DNA of 64,000 nt from Halorientalis marina (GTDB taxonomy: Archaea > Halobacteriota > Halobacteria > Halobacteriales > Haloarculaceae), in assembly GCF_023028345.1 (NCBI RefSeq), contig NZ_CP095487.1, positions 310,001-374,000 of the forward strand, in the 5' to 3' direction. Positions 44,810 to 56,609 of the stretch are shown here, in pieces (position 1 is the first letter of the stretch; each line of letters starts with the position of its first letter). Both the position numbers and the translations under genes were made by a program. The notes beneath the pieces were generated by a model. The model did not search any database. It saw only the letters and a list, made by a program, of their open reading frames with translations, and was not told where the DNA came from.

Positions 44810-46480
44810 ATGGCCTTCGAGTTCGAACTCCCCGACGTCGGAGAGGGCGTCGCCGAGGGCGAGATCGTCCAGTGGCTCGTCGGTCCCGGCGAGCACGTCA
44901 CCGAGGACCAGCCCCTCGTCGAGGTCGAGACCGACAAGGCAGTCGTCGAGGTCCCCTCGCCGGTAAACGGACACGTCAAGGAAATCCGCGCCGAGGTCGG
45001 CGAGGTCGTCCCCGTCGGCTCCGTTCTCATCGTCATCGACCCAGACGACGAGGCCGAGATGGGCGCCGACATCGAGGCCGAACCCGAGGAAGTCGCGGAG
45101 TCACGTGCGGGCGACAGCACCACGGACGCGAGCGTCGGTGACGGCGATGCCGCAGAGCGGGACGCGGACGGCGAGGACCGCGAGACGGCCACCGCCGAGG
45201 CCGAGGGGTCGGACCGCGTGTTCGCGTCCCCGAGCGCCCGCCGCGTCGCGCGCGAGCTCGGCGTCGACATCACTACTGTCGAGGGCTCCGGCCCCGCCGG
45301 CCGCGTCTCCGAGGAGGACGTGCGCGCCGCGGCGAGCGGCGACGACGGGACCGGGGAGGCCGAAACCGGGTCGGCCGCCGAGACGACCGCGGGTGGCGAG
45401 TCCGCGGACACCGCGGCGACTGTCGGTGAGGCCAGTGGGGCCGCCACCGAGACCGCCGGAACGGCCGGCGACGGTGACGAACCCGACGAGGCGGGTGCCA
45501 CAGCGACGGACGCCGGGGCGGCCGACGCGTCGACGGCCGGGACCGCGGCCGACCGCGACCGCACGCTGGCCGCGCCCGCGACGCGCCGCCTCGCCGAGAA
45601 GGAGGACGTCGACATCGACGCGGTGCCCGCGACAGAGCAGCGGGACGGCCAACCGTACGTCACGCCCGAGGCGGTCCGGGAGTACGCCGAGTCCCAGCGG
45701 GCCGCACAGGCCGCCGACGCCGAGGCCATCTCGGCTGGCGCCGGGGACGCCGGGTCCGCTAGCGGCGCGGCCGTCGCCGCCGGCGAGGAAGAGCGAATCC
45801 CCTACCGTGGCATCCGTCGCACCATCGGCGACCGGATGGCGCAGTCGGCCTACACCGCGCCACACGTCACCCACCACGACCGCGTGGACGTGACCGCGCT
45901 GGTCGAGACTCGCGCGGACCTCAAACCCCGCGCCGAGGAGCGCGGCATCTCGCTGTCGTACCTGCCATTCGTCATGAAGGCCGTCGTCGCAGCCCTGCGG
46001 GAGTTCCCGATTCTCAACTCCCAGCTCGACGAGGAGAACGAGGAGATCGTCAAGAAGGGCTACTACAACCTCGGCGTGGCGACGGCGACCGACGCCGGCC
46101 TCATGGTGCCGGTCGTCGATTCGGTCGACGAGAAGTCGCTGCTCCAGTTGGCCTCCGAGACGAACGAACTCGTCGAGAAGGCCCGCAACCGCTCGATCAG
46201 CCGCGAGGAGATGCAGGGTGGGACCTTCACCATCACCAACTTCGGGGCCATCGGCGGCGAGTACGCGACGCCGATCATCAACTATCCCGAGACGGCCATC
46301 CTCGGCCTGGGATCGCTCGAACAGCGGCCGACGGTCGTCGACGGCGAGGTCGTCGCGCGCCACGTCCTCCCGCTCTCGCTGTCCATCGACCACCGCGTCA
46401 TCGACGGGGCCGAGGCCGCGCAGTTCACCAACCGGCTCATGGAGTACCTCGCGAACCCGACGCTGCTCCTGCTGGAGTAG
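44810..46480 (+). CDS. pdhC: 2-oxoacid dehydrogenase E2 (dihydrolipoyl acyltransferase)
   Basis: A 556-residue E2 core protein. One N-terminal lipoyl domain carries the target lysine K43 in VETDKAVVEVPS. A long acidic Ala/Glu/Asp/Thr-rich linker follows. A first peripheral-subunit-binding domain lies near 137-173 (FASPSARRVARELGVDI, GPAGRVSEEDVRAA) and a second, more diverged one near 252-295 (LAAPATRRLAEKEDVDI, YVTPEAVREYAE). The acyltransferase core starts near 330, with the catalytic IDHRVIDGAEAAQF near 525. The two binding domains could each hold E1 or E3. It starts 2 nt after the E1beta stop. Confidence 0.94.
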   Translation: MAFEFELPDVGEGVAEGEIVQWLVGPGEHVTEDQPLVEVETDKAVVEVPSPVNGHVKEIRAEVGEVVPVGSVLIVIDPDDEAEMGADIEAEPEEVAESRAGDSTTDASVGDGDAAERDADGEDRETATAEAEGSDRVFASPSARRVARELGVDITTVEGSGPAGRVSEEDVRAAASGDDGTGEAETGSAAETTAGGESADTAATVGEASGAATETAGTAGDGDEPDEAGATATDAGAADASTAGTAADRDRTLAAPATRRLAEKEDVDIDAVPATEQRDGQPYVTPEAVREYAESQRAAQAADAEAISAGAGDAGSASGAAVAAGEEERIPYRGIRRTIGDRMAQSAYTAPHVTHHDRVDVTALVETRADLKPRAEERGISLSYLPFVMKAVVAALREFPILNSQLDEENEEIVKKGYYNLGVATATDAGLMVPVVDSVDEKSLLQLASETNELVEKARNRSISREEMQGGTFTITNFGAIGGEYATPIINYPETAILGLGSLEQRPTVVDGEVVARHVLPLSLSIDHRVIDGAEAAQFTNRLMEYLANPTLLLLE

Positions 46481-46493
46481 GTCGCCGCTTTCC

Positions 46494-47546
46494 TCACTCC
46501 AGGCCCGCACCGACGGCGTCCTCGATGGTGTCGAACCCGTCCTCGTCGAGCAACTCCAGCAGGCCGCGGTTGATGTCCCGCGCGAGGCCCGGCCCCTCGT
46601 AGATCAGACCAGTGTAGAGCTGGACGAGGCTGGCGCCGGCGCGGATTTTGCGGTAGGCGTCCTCGGCGCTCGCGACGCCGCCGACGCCGACGACGGGGAC
46701 GTCGGTCCGCTCGGCGACGAACCGGACCATCTCCGTCGCGCGCCCCTCGATGGGCTTCCCGGAGAGACCCCCCTTCTCCGCGCGGTGGGGGCTCCGGAGT
46801 GTGTCGGGGCGGTCGGTCGTCGTGTTCGCGGCCACGACGCCGTCCAGATCGAGCTCCGCGACGAGGTCGAGCGCGTCCGCGACGGCCGGGTCGGGCAGGT
46901 CCGGGGAGAGTTTCACCAGGAGTGGGGCCGCGCCGGCGTCTTTCAGTTCGCCGAGGATGGCCGCCATGGACTCGCGGTTCTGGAGTTCGCGAAACCCCTC
47001 CGAGTTGGGGCAGGAGACGTTGACGACGAAGAAGTCCCCTCGCTCGGCGACCTGCTCGTAGGTGTAGCGGTAGTCCGCGGGGGCGTCCTCGCTGTCGACG
47101 GTTTCGGTCTTGGCGATGTTGACGCCGACGGGCACGTCCACGTCGGTTTCGGCCAGGCGGGCGCCCACGGTGTCGGCGCCGTCGTTGTTCAGGCCCATCC
47201 GGTTGACGATTGCCGCGTCCTCGCGGAGGCGGAACATCCGCGGCCGCGGATTGCCCCCCTGTGGCTCGGCGGTGACGCCACCGACCTCGACGTGGCCGAA
47301 TCCCAGCGCGGCGATGGCACCGGGGATCTCGGCGTTCTTGTCGAAGCCGGCGGCGACGCCGACGGGGTTGGGGAACGACTGGCCGAACGCGTCGACGCGC
47401 AGCCGCTCGTCGTCGACGGTGTAGTGAGATGCCAGCGGGCGCGCGAGGGGCGTGTCGTCCACGAGTTCGAGCGCGCGGTGCCCGAGACCGTGGGCGGTTT
47501 CGGCCGGGAGGCGAAACAACAGTGGTTTGGCGAGGTCGTAGAACAC
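46494..47546 (-). CDS. pyrD: Quinone-dependent dihydroorotate dehydrogenase (class 2)
   Basis: This enzyme oxidises dihydroorotate to orotate in pyrimidine synthesis, passing electrons to the membrane quinone. The 350-residue chain has the N-terminal amphipathic extension typical of class 2 (MFYDLAKPLLFRLPAETAHGL), the FMN/orotate segments NPVGVAAGFDKNAEIP near 60-75 and NRMGLNNDGAD near 115, the catalytic serine in VVNVSCPNSEGFRELQ near 175-190, and GVGGVASAEDAYRKIRAGA near 292. It begins with GTG and converges with the E2 gene at a 13-nt gap. Confidence 0.94.
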   Translation of the reverse strand: MFYDLAKPLLFRLPAETAHGLGHRALELVDDTPLARPLASHYTVDDERLRVDAFGQSFPNPVGVAAGFDKNAEIPGAIAALGFGHVEVGGVTAEPQGGNPRPRMFRLREDAAIVNRMGLNNDGADTVGARLAETDVDVPVGVNIAKTETVDSEDAPADYRYTYEQVAERGDFFVVNVSCPNSEGFRELQNRESMAAILGELKDAGAAPLLVKLSPDLPDPAVADALDLVAELDLDGVVAANTTTDRPDTLRSPHRAEKGGLSGKPIEGRATEMVRFVAERTDVPVVGVGGVASAEDAYRKIRAGASLVQLYTGLIYEGPGLARDINRGLLELLDEDGFDTIEDAVGAGLE

Positions 47547-47593
47547 GCTACAGTCGTGCTCATCTCGGCGGTCCAGTGAGAAAAAGTGCCCGA

Positions 47594-47791
47594 CTAGAAC
47601 TCGTGTTCGACGTCCTCCGGATCGGCTTTCTGGATGATTATCTTGTTATCACGCACCCGCACGAAGACCTCGTCCCCGATATCCATGCCGGCAACGGCGA
47701 GTTCGTCCTCGTGCAGATTGATGTGGACGTTGTGGTACTCACCATCCTCGTCTTTGGCACCACTCGGACTCAGCTTCTTTTTTCGCACCAT
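47594..47791 (-). CDS. AbrB/SpoVT-like small DNA-binding protein
   Basis: A 65-residue protein with a basic head MVRKKKLSPSG and the swapped-hairpin pattern of AbrB/MazE/SpoVT domains: a HNVHINLHEDELAVAGM stretch, then IGDEVFVRVRDNKIIIQKA. It is probably a dimeric transcription regulator or antitoxin-like protein; no toxin gene is adjacent. A TATA-like TTAAGTATAT (47824-47833) lies 33-42 nt upstream, leaving a short leader. The ATG at 47791 was preferred to a long upstream extension. It is divergent from the MC1 gene. Confidence 0.75.
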   Translation of the reverse strand: MVRKKKLSPSGAKDEDGEYHNVHINLHEDELAVAGMDIGDEVFVRVRDNKIIIQKADPEDVEHEF

Positions 47792-48074
47792 CGCGCTATC
47801 CTGTGTCGTCGTTCGCCACAGGATATACTTAAGTTTACCGTGCGAACCGACCGCCGCTGGCGCTCCACTGACCGGCGAGACACGCCGACAGCGCTGCGCG
47901 CGAACCGCGGCCGCGCACGATCTACCGCGAAAACCGCCCGATACTGGGGGTGTTCCGGGGAAACTCTCCACCAGTTTATGTCCTCTTATTTAAAATTAGT
48001 CCCCGACACCGACGCCCTCGGGGGGTATATTTATGATGGGTCATGTGCTGGATTGACACGGAGAGGCGAAAACC

Positions 48075-48386
48075 ATGGCACGTGACCAGGATAAGCGCAA
48101 CTTCGCGCTTCGAGACGACGACGGAACGGAAGACAGTGTGTTCTCGGGTGGCACACCCAGACAGGCGGCACTGAAGGCGGCACGGCGGCTCGACCCGGCC
48201 GATAGCGAGTCGAACGCCGACCGGACGACACTGCGGCTCCGCGAGAAGGGGACGCACAAGGTCCACATCTACGAGGGCTGGGCCTGGGAGGAGGACGCCC
48301 CGGACGACAAGCCCGACTGGATGCCTGGCGTCATCACGAAGGGCAACGTGGAAAAACAGGGTGTCGAACACCTCGAAGAGATCTGA
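48075..48386 (+). CDS. MC1-type non-histone chromosomal protein
   Basis: A 103-residue homologue of the methanogen and haloarchaeal chromatin protein MC1, which bends and compacts DNA. Family hallmarks are the RNFALRDDDGTEDSVFSG opening, PRQAALKAARRL near 28-39, LRLREKGTHKVHIYEGW near 53-69 and the loop DKPDWMPGVITKGNVEKQ, where MC1 contacts DNA. It is more acidic than the methanogen proteins, as usual in haloarchaea. A TATA-like GGTATATTTATG (48025-48036) lies about 40-50 nt upstream. It lies directly upstream of the rrn promoter region. Confidence 0.93.
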   Translation: MARDQDKRNFALRDDDGTEDSVFSGGTPRQAALKAARRLDPADSESNADRTTLRLREKGTHKVHIYEGWAWEEDAPDDKPDWMPGVITKGNVEKQGVEHLEEI

Positions 48387-48699
48387 CCTCCTCCCGAGTC
48401 GTACATTTCTCTTTCACGCGTGCACGCGTGCGAACGAGTCATCGAATCACCTATCCTGCCGGCCGCCGAACCGATGGACGCGTGGCTCCCACCCGGCCCG
48501 ACCACGCCAGCGTCGCAGGGAATGACCGGCCGGCCTCCTGCCACGTGCCATTCCTCCGTGACCGTCCCGTTGAGCACAGCTCCCGATCCGTGCCCGGCCG
48601 ACTTACCAGAAAACACTCATGTGAACAGGGTGTCATTTCGGTGGGCGCGCGTGAGACACAGTCATGGGATCTCGTCACGATGCGCCCGTGGTTCGACGG

Positions 48700-48712
48700 G
48701 CTTAAGAGTATC
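48700..48712 (+). promoter_or_regulatory. rrn promoter box 1
   Basis: GCTTAAGAGTATC (48700-48712) is a TATA-like element preceded by TTCGAC (48692-48697). It is the most distal of four similar boxes before 16S. Confidence 0.5.
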
Positions 48713-48782
48713 ACCCCCATCGGTAGAAATACGAACGCGGCGCGGTGGGGTCGACCCCGCCGGGCGGCGATCTGCATCGGAG

Positions 48783-48795
48783 CCCTTAAGTGCGA
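48783..48795 (+). promoter_or_regulatory. rrn promoter box 2
   Basis: CCCTTAAGTGCGA (48783-48795) shares CCCTTAAGTG with box 3 and with the internal spacer promoter, so these are copies of one rRNA promoter type. Confidence 0.55.
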
Positions 48796-48862
48796 TCGAG
48801 GGCTCGACGGTAAACACGGAGGATGGCTCCGGGTTGCGATTCCCGGCGTCCCCGAACCGACG

Positions 48863-48880
48863 CCCTTAAGTGTAACAGGG
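48863..48880 (+). promoter_or_regulatory. rrn promoter box 3
   Basis: CCCTTAAGTGTAACAGGG is repeated almost unchanged in the 16S-23S spacer (50842-50859, CCCTTAAGTGGGACAGGG). The upstream CCGAACCGACG also resembles conserved sequence before haloarchaeal rRNA promoters. Confidence 0.6.
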
Positions 48881-48950
48881 TGTTCGGATGTGATGCAGAC
48901 GCGGCCTGGCCGGGGCCGATACCACCGGCCGCTCGGACCGACACACTCCG

Positions 48951-48969
48951 AAGGGTTTATGACCCTTCT
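48951..48969 (+). promoter_or_regulatory. rrn promoter box 4 (nearest to 16S)
   Basis: AAGGGTTTATGACCCTTCT holds a TTTATG box inside the palindrome AAGGGT...ACCCTT. It lies about 190 nt before 16S and upstream of the processing stem, so transcripts from it would still contain the full stem. Confidence 0.5.
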
Positions 48970-49037
48970 CGGTGTACAGTTAGGTCCGAAGTGAATGAGG
49001 ATTCCACCCCTGCGGTCCGCCGTATAGATGGGATCTG

Positions 49038-49075
49038 ATGTTAGCCCTGGCAGTTCGGTGACACTCGGTCGGTCC
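49038..49075 (+). other. 5' strand of the 16S processing stem with BHB motif
   Basis: The 19 nt at 49038-49056 pair with 50712-50730 (one G-U). GGTG (49057-49060) then pairs with CACC (50705-50708). ACA (49061-49063) and TAT (50709-50711) are the two opposing 3-nt bulges, and CTCGGTCGGTCC pairs beyond. This is a textbook bulge-helix-bulge, the substrate of EndA, which is encoded at 35.6 kb. Confidence 0.85.
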
Positions 49076-49160
49076 GTGTGTCGTCGAACACCATACCTTC
49101 GATAGTACACACTCGTTTCGAGTGTGTGCCCGCCTAACCCCCCTGGGTTTCCCAGGGGAC

Positions 49161-50632
<1,472 letters not shown>

Positions 50633-50643
50633 ACTGATCGGGA

Positions 50644-50660
50644 CTGAGGCTTCGCCTCAG
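50644..50660 (+). other. Spacer hairpin after 16S
   Basis: CTGAGGC-TTC-GCCTCAG forms a 7-bp stem 11 nt after the 16S end, in the first internal spacer. It may help define the mature 3' end. Confidence 0.5.
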
Positions 50661-50704
50661 CCCACCTTTCGGGTATGGATATCGACGCGCTCGAACCGAC
50701 CGGG

Positions 50705-50730
50705 CACCTATGAACTGCCAGGGCTGACAT
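50705..50730 (+). other. 3' strand of the 16S processing stem with BHB motif
   Basis: CACC (50705-50708), the TAT bulge (50709-50711) and the 19-nt strand 50712-50730 complete the bulge-helix-bulge stem described at 49038. EndA cutting here would free the pre-16S from the tRNA-Ala side, 13 nt before tRNA-Ala. Confidence 0.85.
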
Positions 50731-50743
50731 TGTACGGCGGATC

Positions 50744-50815
50744 GGGCCCATAGCTCAGCGGCAGAGCGCCGCCTTTGCAAGGCGGAGGCCCTGGGTTCAA
50801 ATCCCAGTGGGTCCA
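50744..50815 (+). tRNA. tRNA-Ala (TGC anticodon), in the 16S-23S spacer
   Basis: A 72-nt tRNA. The acceptor stem is GGGCCCA with TGGGTCC and discriminator A. The anticodon arm CCGCC-TTTGCAA-GGCGG gives anticodon TGC. The T-arm is CTGGG-TTCAAAT-CCCAG. A spacer tRNA-Ala(UGC) is the usual arrangement in haloarchaeal rrn operons. Confidence 0.98.
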
Positions 50816-50840
50816 TACCCCGTGCCCGTTCCAATCCGTG

Positions 50841-50866
50841 TCCCTTAAGTGGGACAGGGCGTTGCG
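50841..50866 (+). promoter_or_regulatory. Internal spacer promoter before 23S
   Basis: TCCCTTAAGTGGGACAGGGC, followed by GTTGCG, repeats the rrn promoter box 3 sequence (48863-48880). It should provide extra transcription of 23S and 5S, as known for halobacterial rrn spacers. Confidence 0.6.
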
Positions 50867-50960
50867 AACAGGTACGGCAGACCGATGCACCACTCCGTGT
50901 GAACGTGGGTGGGAAGGGTTGATGCACGCACCGCGACCACCGGGCGTGCAGATGAAACTG

Positions 50961-51008
50961 TGTGTACGTGCGATCCAGGCGTCCACTGGACTCGTGCAGT
51001 TCGAGTCT
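50961..51008 (+). other. 5' strand of the 23S processing stem with BHB motif
   Basis: This strand pairs with 53996-54043. GCGT (50979-50982) pairs with GCGC (54018-54021). CCA (50983-50985) and AAA (54022-54024) are the opposing 3-nt bulges, with long helices on both sides. It is a second clear EndA substrate. Confidence 0.85.
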
Positions 51009-51072
51009 CCAGCGACGTCGACTTGGAATCATTTCCGAGTCACATCCGGTTCGTGTGACAGCGAACCAACCA

Positions 51073-53984
<2,912 letters not shown>

Positions 53985-53995
53985 ATCCGCGCTGC

Positions 53996-54043
53996 AGACT
54001 CGATTGCACGAGTCCAGGCGCAAACTGGATCGCACGTACTACA
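53996..54043 (+). other. 3' strand of the 23S processing stem with BHB motif
   Basis: It pairs with 50961-51008 and includes CCAG, GCGC (54018-54021), the AAA bulge (54022-54024) and CTGG. Cutting by EndA here separates pre-23S from the 5S part of the transcript. Confidence 0.85.
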
Positions 54044-54078
54044 CGGTTACACCACTGAAAGCCGAGAGCCTTTCAAGC

Positions 54079-54102
54079 CTCGAACTGCGCACGCAGTTCG
54101 AG
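54079..54102 (+). other. 10-bp hairpin in the 23S-5S spacer
   Basis: CTCGAACTGC-GCAC-GCAGTTCGAG is a perfect 10-bp stem with a 4-nt loop, placed just before the tRNA-like element. It may isolate that fold from the 23S stem. Confidence 0.5.
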
Positions 54103-54105
54103 ACA

Positions 54106-54143
54106 CCGACATTGGAGCATCGCGGTTCGACTCCGCGAGTCGG
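54106..54143 (+). ncRNA. tRNA-like t-element upstream of 5S rRNA
   Basis: CCGAC (54106-54110) pairs with GTCGG (54139-54143), and inside is a perfect T-arm, CGCGG-TTCGACT-CCGCG (54121-54137). This acceptor/T-arm minihelix ends two bases before 5S. In Haloferax, tRNase Z is known to recognise such a tRNA-like element to make the 5S 5' end, so the same processing is expected here. D and anticodon arms are absent. Confidence 0.75.
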
Positions 54144-54145
54144 CG

Positions 54146-54268
54146 TTAAGGCGGCCACAGCGGCGGGGCAACTCCCGTACCCATCCCGAACACGGAAGAT
54201 AAGCCCGCCAGCGTTCCGGGGCCTACTGGAGTGCGCGAGCCTCTGGGAGACCCGGTTCGCCGCCTGCC
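54146..54268 (+). rRNA. 5S ribosomal RNA
   Basis: About 123 nt, beginning TTAAGGCGGCCACAGCGG and containing CCCGTACCCATCCCGAACAC and GGAGTGCGCGAGCCTCTGGG. The terminal stem pairs GGCGGC with GCCGCC. It is the last gene of the rrn operon. No tRNA-Cys follows directly, unlike many haloarchaeal rrn operons. Confidence 0.96.
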
Positions 54269-54278
54269 ATTCATTCAA

Positions 54279-54309
54279 CCCCCACCAGCGTCCGCTGGTG
54301 GGGGTTTTT
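54279..54309 (+). terminator. rrn operon terminator
   Basis: CCCCCACCAGC (54279-54289) pairs perfectly with GCTGGTGGGGG (54294-54304) around a 4-nt loop and is followed by T5 (54305-54309). It is 10 nt past 5S and is the clearest intrinsic-type terminator in the window. Confidence 0.85.
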
Positions 54310-54384
54310 CATTTCGAACACCCAGCAACAGCACTTCGGTTGAGAGTTCCCACATTTATGCTCCCGTAGCCCCACGACGTGTGT

Positions 54385-55587
54385 ATGACTGTCACACAGT
54401 CCCCGGACCCCGGGTTCGCCGAGACGGAGACACACAGGATGATCAGGGAGACGGCGCGGGAGGTCGCGTCGAACTACGACGACGACTACTGGCGGACGGT
54501 GACGGACGAGAAGCGTGCGCCGACGGAGTTCTGGCAGGACTGTGCGGACGCGGGCTTTCTCGGGACGACGGTGCCGGAGGAGTACGGCGGCGAGGGGATG
54601 GGCGTCCAGGAACTGGTGACGGTCGTCGAGGAACTGGTCGCTAACGGCTGTCTCGGGGCGGAGATGCTGTTCGTGGTGAACGTGGTGTTCGGAGCGGTGA
54701 CGCTGACGGAACACGGGTCCGAGGAACAGAAAGAGGAGCTCCTGCGGCCGCTGGTCGAGGGTGACCTGAAGTTCTGTATGGCGCTGACGGAACCGAACGC
54801 GGGGCACAACGCGCCGAACATGGAGACGTTCGCCGACCAGCAAGACGACGGGTCGTACCTGATAAACGGCTCGAAGCAGTGGATCAGCGGGGTCGACCGC
54901 GCGGACAAGATGCTGCTGGTGGCGCGGACGACGCCGAAGGAGGAGGTGGACAAGCGGACGAACGGGATTACGCTGTTTTTGGCGGACCCACAGGACCCGA
55001 ACATCGAGCGGCGGGAACTGGACGTGGGGATTCCGACGCCGGAAAAACAGTTCGAGTTGTCGCTCGACGACTACGTGGCGAGCGAGGAGGACATCATCGG
55101 GACGAAGGAGATGGGGCTGTACCAGTTGTTCGATACGGTAAACCCCGAGCGGCTCGTGGGGTCGGCGGGTGCGATCGGCATCGGTCGGAACGCGCTGGAT
55201 CGCGCGGTCGAGTACGCGAAAGACAGGAACGTCTTCGACCAGCCCATCGGGGCGCACCAGGCGATCCAGCACCCGCTGGCGGAGTCGTACTCGCAACTGG
55301 AGGCGGCGAAACTGCTGGTTCAAAAGGCGGCGTGGATGATGGACAACACGTCGGACCCGAAGAAGACCTCGGAAGTGTCCAACCTGGCGAAACTGCGTGC
55401 GACGGAGGCGGGCCACGAGGCGACGGACGTGGCCGTCCAGACACACGGCGGCAACGGGTTCAGCCGTGACTACATGGTGATCGAACTCTGGAAGGGGAGC
55501 AGGCTGGCGACGGTGGCGCCGGGCTCCTCGGAGATGATGCGCAACCACATCGCCGAGCACACGCTGGGGCTGCCCCGCTCCTACTAA
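54385..55587 (+). CDS. Acyl-CoA dehydrogenase family protein
   Basis: A 400-residue FAD enzyme of the acyl-CoA dehydrogenase family, oxidising acyl-CoA to enoyl-CoA in fatty-acid or branched-chain degradation. It has the N-terminal helical domain, TVPEEYGGEGMGVQE near 55-69, the FAD region CMALTEPNAGHNAPNM near 131-146, KQWISGVDRADKMLLVAR near 165-182 and the C-terminal QTHGGNGFSRDYMVIELW near 353-370. The ATG at 54385 is preferred over a GTG at 54379; a TATA-like ACATTTATG (54351-54359) lies 26-34 nt upstream. G-ending codons look more frequent than in neighbours. It sits between the rrn terminator and tRNA-Cys. Confidence 0.92.
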   Translation: MTVTQSPDPGFAETETHRMIRETAREVASNYDDDYWRTVTDEKRAPTEFWQDCADAGFLGTTVPEEYGGEGMGVQELVTVVEELVANGCLGAEMLFVVNVVFGAVTLTEHGSEEQKEELLRPLVEGDLKFCMALTEPNAGHNAPNMETFADQQDDGSYLINGSKQWISGVDRADKMLLVARTTPKEEVDKRTNGITLFLADPQDPNIERRELDVGIPTPEKQFELSLDDYVASEEDIIGTKEMGLYQLFDTVNPERLVGSAGAIGIGRNALDRAVEYAKDRNVFDQPIGAHQAIQHPLAESYSQLEAAKLLVQKAAWMMDNTSDPKKTSEVSNLAKLRATEAGHEATDVAVQTHGGNGFSRDYMVIELWKGSRLATVAPGSSEMMRNHIAEHTLGLPRSY

Positions 55588-55770
55588 ACCACCATTTTCC
55601 CGCTCGGGTGGCCTCCGGCCACCACTCGCGGCGAAAACGTGGCTCCCGTGAGTGACCGGCGGGAACGAACGGGTTCGTACGGAAATCGAAAATTTCCGTG
55701 ACGCCAGGAACGCGTCGCGTTCCTGAGCAGCTCGGAAGACGAACGGAGTGCGTCTTCCGGTGGCGAAAAA
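55588..55770 (+). repeat. Gene-end repeat copy 4 (after the acyl-CoA dehydrogenase gene)
   Basis: It starts right after the stop with ACCACCATTTTCCCGCTCGG, then the hairpin GGTGGCC-TCC-GGCCACC (55607-55623), GGCGAAAACGTGG, GTGAGTGACCGG and GGGAACGAACGGGT. It then has hairpins GGAAAT/ATTTCC (55681-55697), CAGGAACGC/GCGTTCCTG (55705-55725) and CGGAAGACG/CGTCTTCCG (55733-55759) before GGTGGCGAAAAA. The order and much of the sequence match copy 1 read on its own strand. The 120 nt from here to tRNA-Cys hold no gene. Confidence 0.75.
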
Positions 55771-55890
55771 CTGCCGGACGCTCGGCACACTCGCGTCCGG
55801 TGAACCGCCTCGCGCTCGGCGGATGCTGGTTTTTTCGTCGCCACGCCAGACCGCTACGCTTAAACAGATTCCTCGGATACTGTCGACTGC

Positions 55891-55966
55891 GCCAAGGTGG
55901 CAGAGTCTGGCCGAACGCGTCCGCCTGCAGAGCGGATCATCGCCGGTTCAAATCCGGCCCTTGGCT
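55891..55966 (+). tRNA. tRNA-Cys (GCA anticodon)
   Basis: A 76-nt tRNA. The acceptor stem is GCCAAGG with CCTTGGC and discriminator T. The anticodon arm TCCGC-CTGCAGA-GCGGA gives anticodon GCA. The T-arm is GCCGG-TTCAAAT-CCGGC. A TATA-like GCTTAAAC (55857-55864) lies ~30 nt upstream, so it has its own promoter rather than depending on rrn. Its 3' end is repeated imperfectly at 57010-57028. Confidence 0.97.
55948..55966 (+). repeat. Putative attL in the 3' end of tRNA-Cys
   Basis: The T-loop/acceptor part of tRNA-Cys (19 nt) matches 57010-57028 at 17 of 19 positions, with an exact 11-nt core GGCCCTTGGCT. tRNA 3' ends are standard integration sites for archaeal integrative elements. Confidence 0.6.
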
Positions 55967-56102
55967 CTCACACGTTTCCCTAAAGCCCAAGACGACTACC
56001 GGTAGGTGTCTTTTTGGGTGCGATACGATCGAGCTCCGAGAGGCACACATGGTGGCCACGTGCTGGAGGAGTCTCATCCTCTCACTTTCCTCAGAGATGG
56101 CG

Positions 56103-56609
56103 CTACTCGTCGAGGACTTCCGCGACGCTTTCGACGGGGGCGTAGTAGCCACGCGTTTCGCGCCACGTATCGAGCCATTCGTCCGCCGTTTCTCTGTCGA
56201 TGTGTCCACGTTCGATGCCGAGCACGAGTATGCCGATCGACCCGGTGACTGGCACGTCCCGGTCGTCCGCGAGGCGGCGTGCAGCAAGGTCGTCAGTCGC
56301 AAGTGTCCCATCGTGCTCGACTGCACCGCGTAACGCGTCCGCCTCGCCAGCATCGAGTCGCTCGCGGAACTGCTCACCCTCCGTTTCAGGTGAGACGTCA
56401 CTGACGCGAAGCCCATCCCCGAACGCTTCCACTGCGCTGTCGAGGTAGTCGTGTCCGAACTGTCGCCCCTGTTCGATTTCGTCACGGACCGCTGGTACGA
56501 CCACTGGTGATTCGAGCACCGGCACGAGGAACTCGATCGAGTCCGTGCTGGCGAAATTGCTGATGACGGTCGCGTCGAGAAAGAGCGGGTCCGGGTGTTC
56601 GTCCGGCAT
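56103..56609 (-). CDS. PIN-domain toxin-like protein (COG2405 type)
   Basis: A 168-residue protein with PIN-fold acidic sites: D12 in LFLDATVISNFA, the Glu/Asp of LDAGEADALRGA near 87-98 and the Asp pair of TLATDDLAARRLA near 103-115, followed by VTGSIGILVLG. It is most like the COG2405 family of predicted nucleic-acid-binding PIN proteins, probably an RNase toxin. Its ATG directly abuts the stop of the antitoxin gene, giving a coupled toxin-antitoxin operon. Confidence 0.82.
   Translation of the reverse strand: MPDEHPDPLFLDATVISNFASTDSIEFLVPVLESPVVVPAVRDEIEQGRQFGHDYLDSAVEAFGDGLRVSDVSPETEGEQFRERLDAGEADALRGAVEHDGTLATDDLAARRLADDRDVPVTGSIGILVLGIERGHIDRETADEWLDTWRETRGYYAPVESVAEVLDE

Larger units (their letters stand above)
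48387..49160 (+). promoter_or_regulatory. rrn operon promoter and leader region
   Basis: This 774-nt region has no protein gene and carries several TATA-like promoter boxes in tandem, each written separately here. It also holds the 5' half of the 16S processing stem and two leader hairpins just before 16S: ACACACTCG-TTT-CGAGTGTGT (49107-49127) and CCCCTGGG-TTT-CCCAGGGG (49140-49158). Haloarchaeal rrn operons are known to use several tandem promoters for growth-rate control. Confidence 0.8.
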
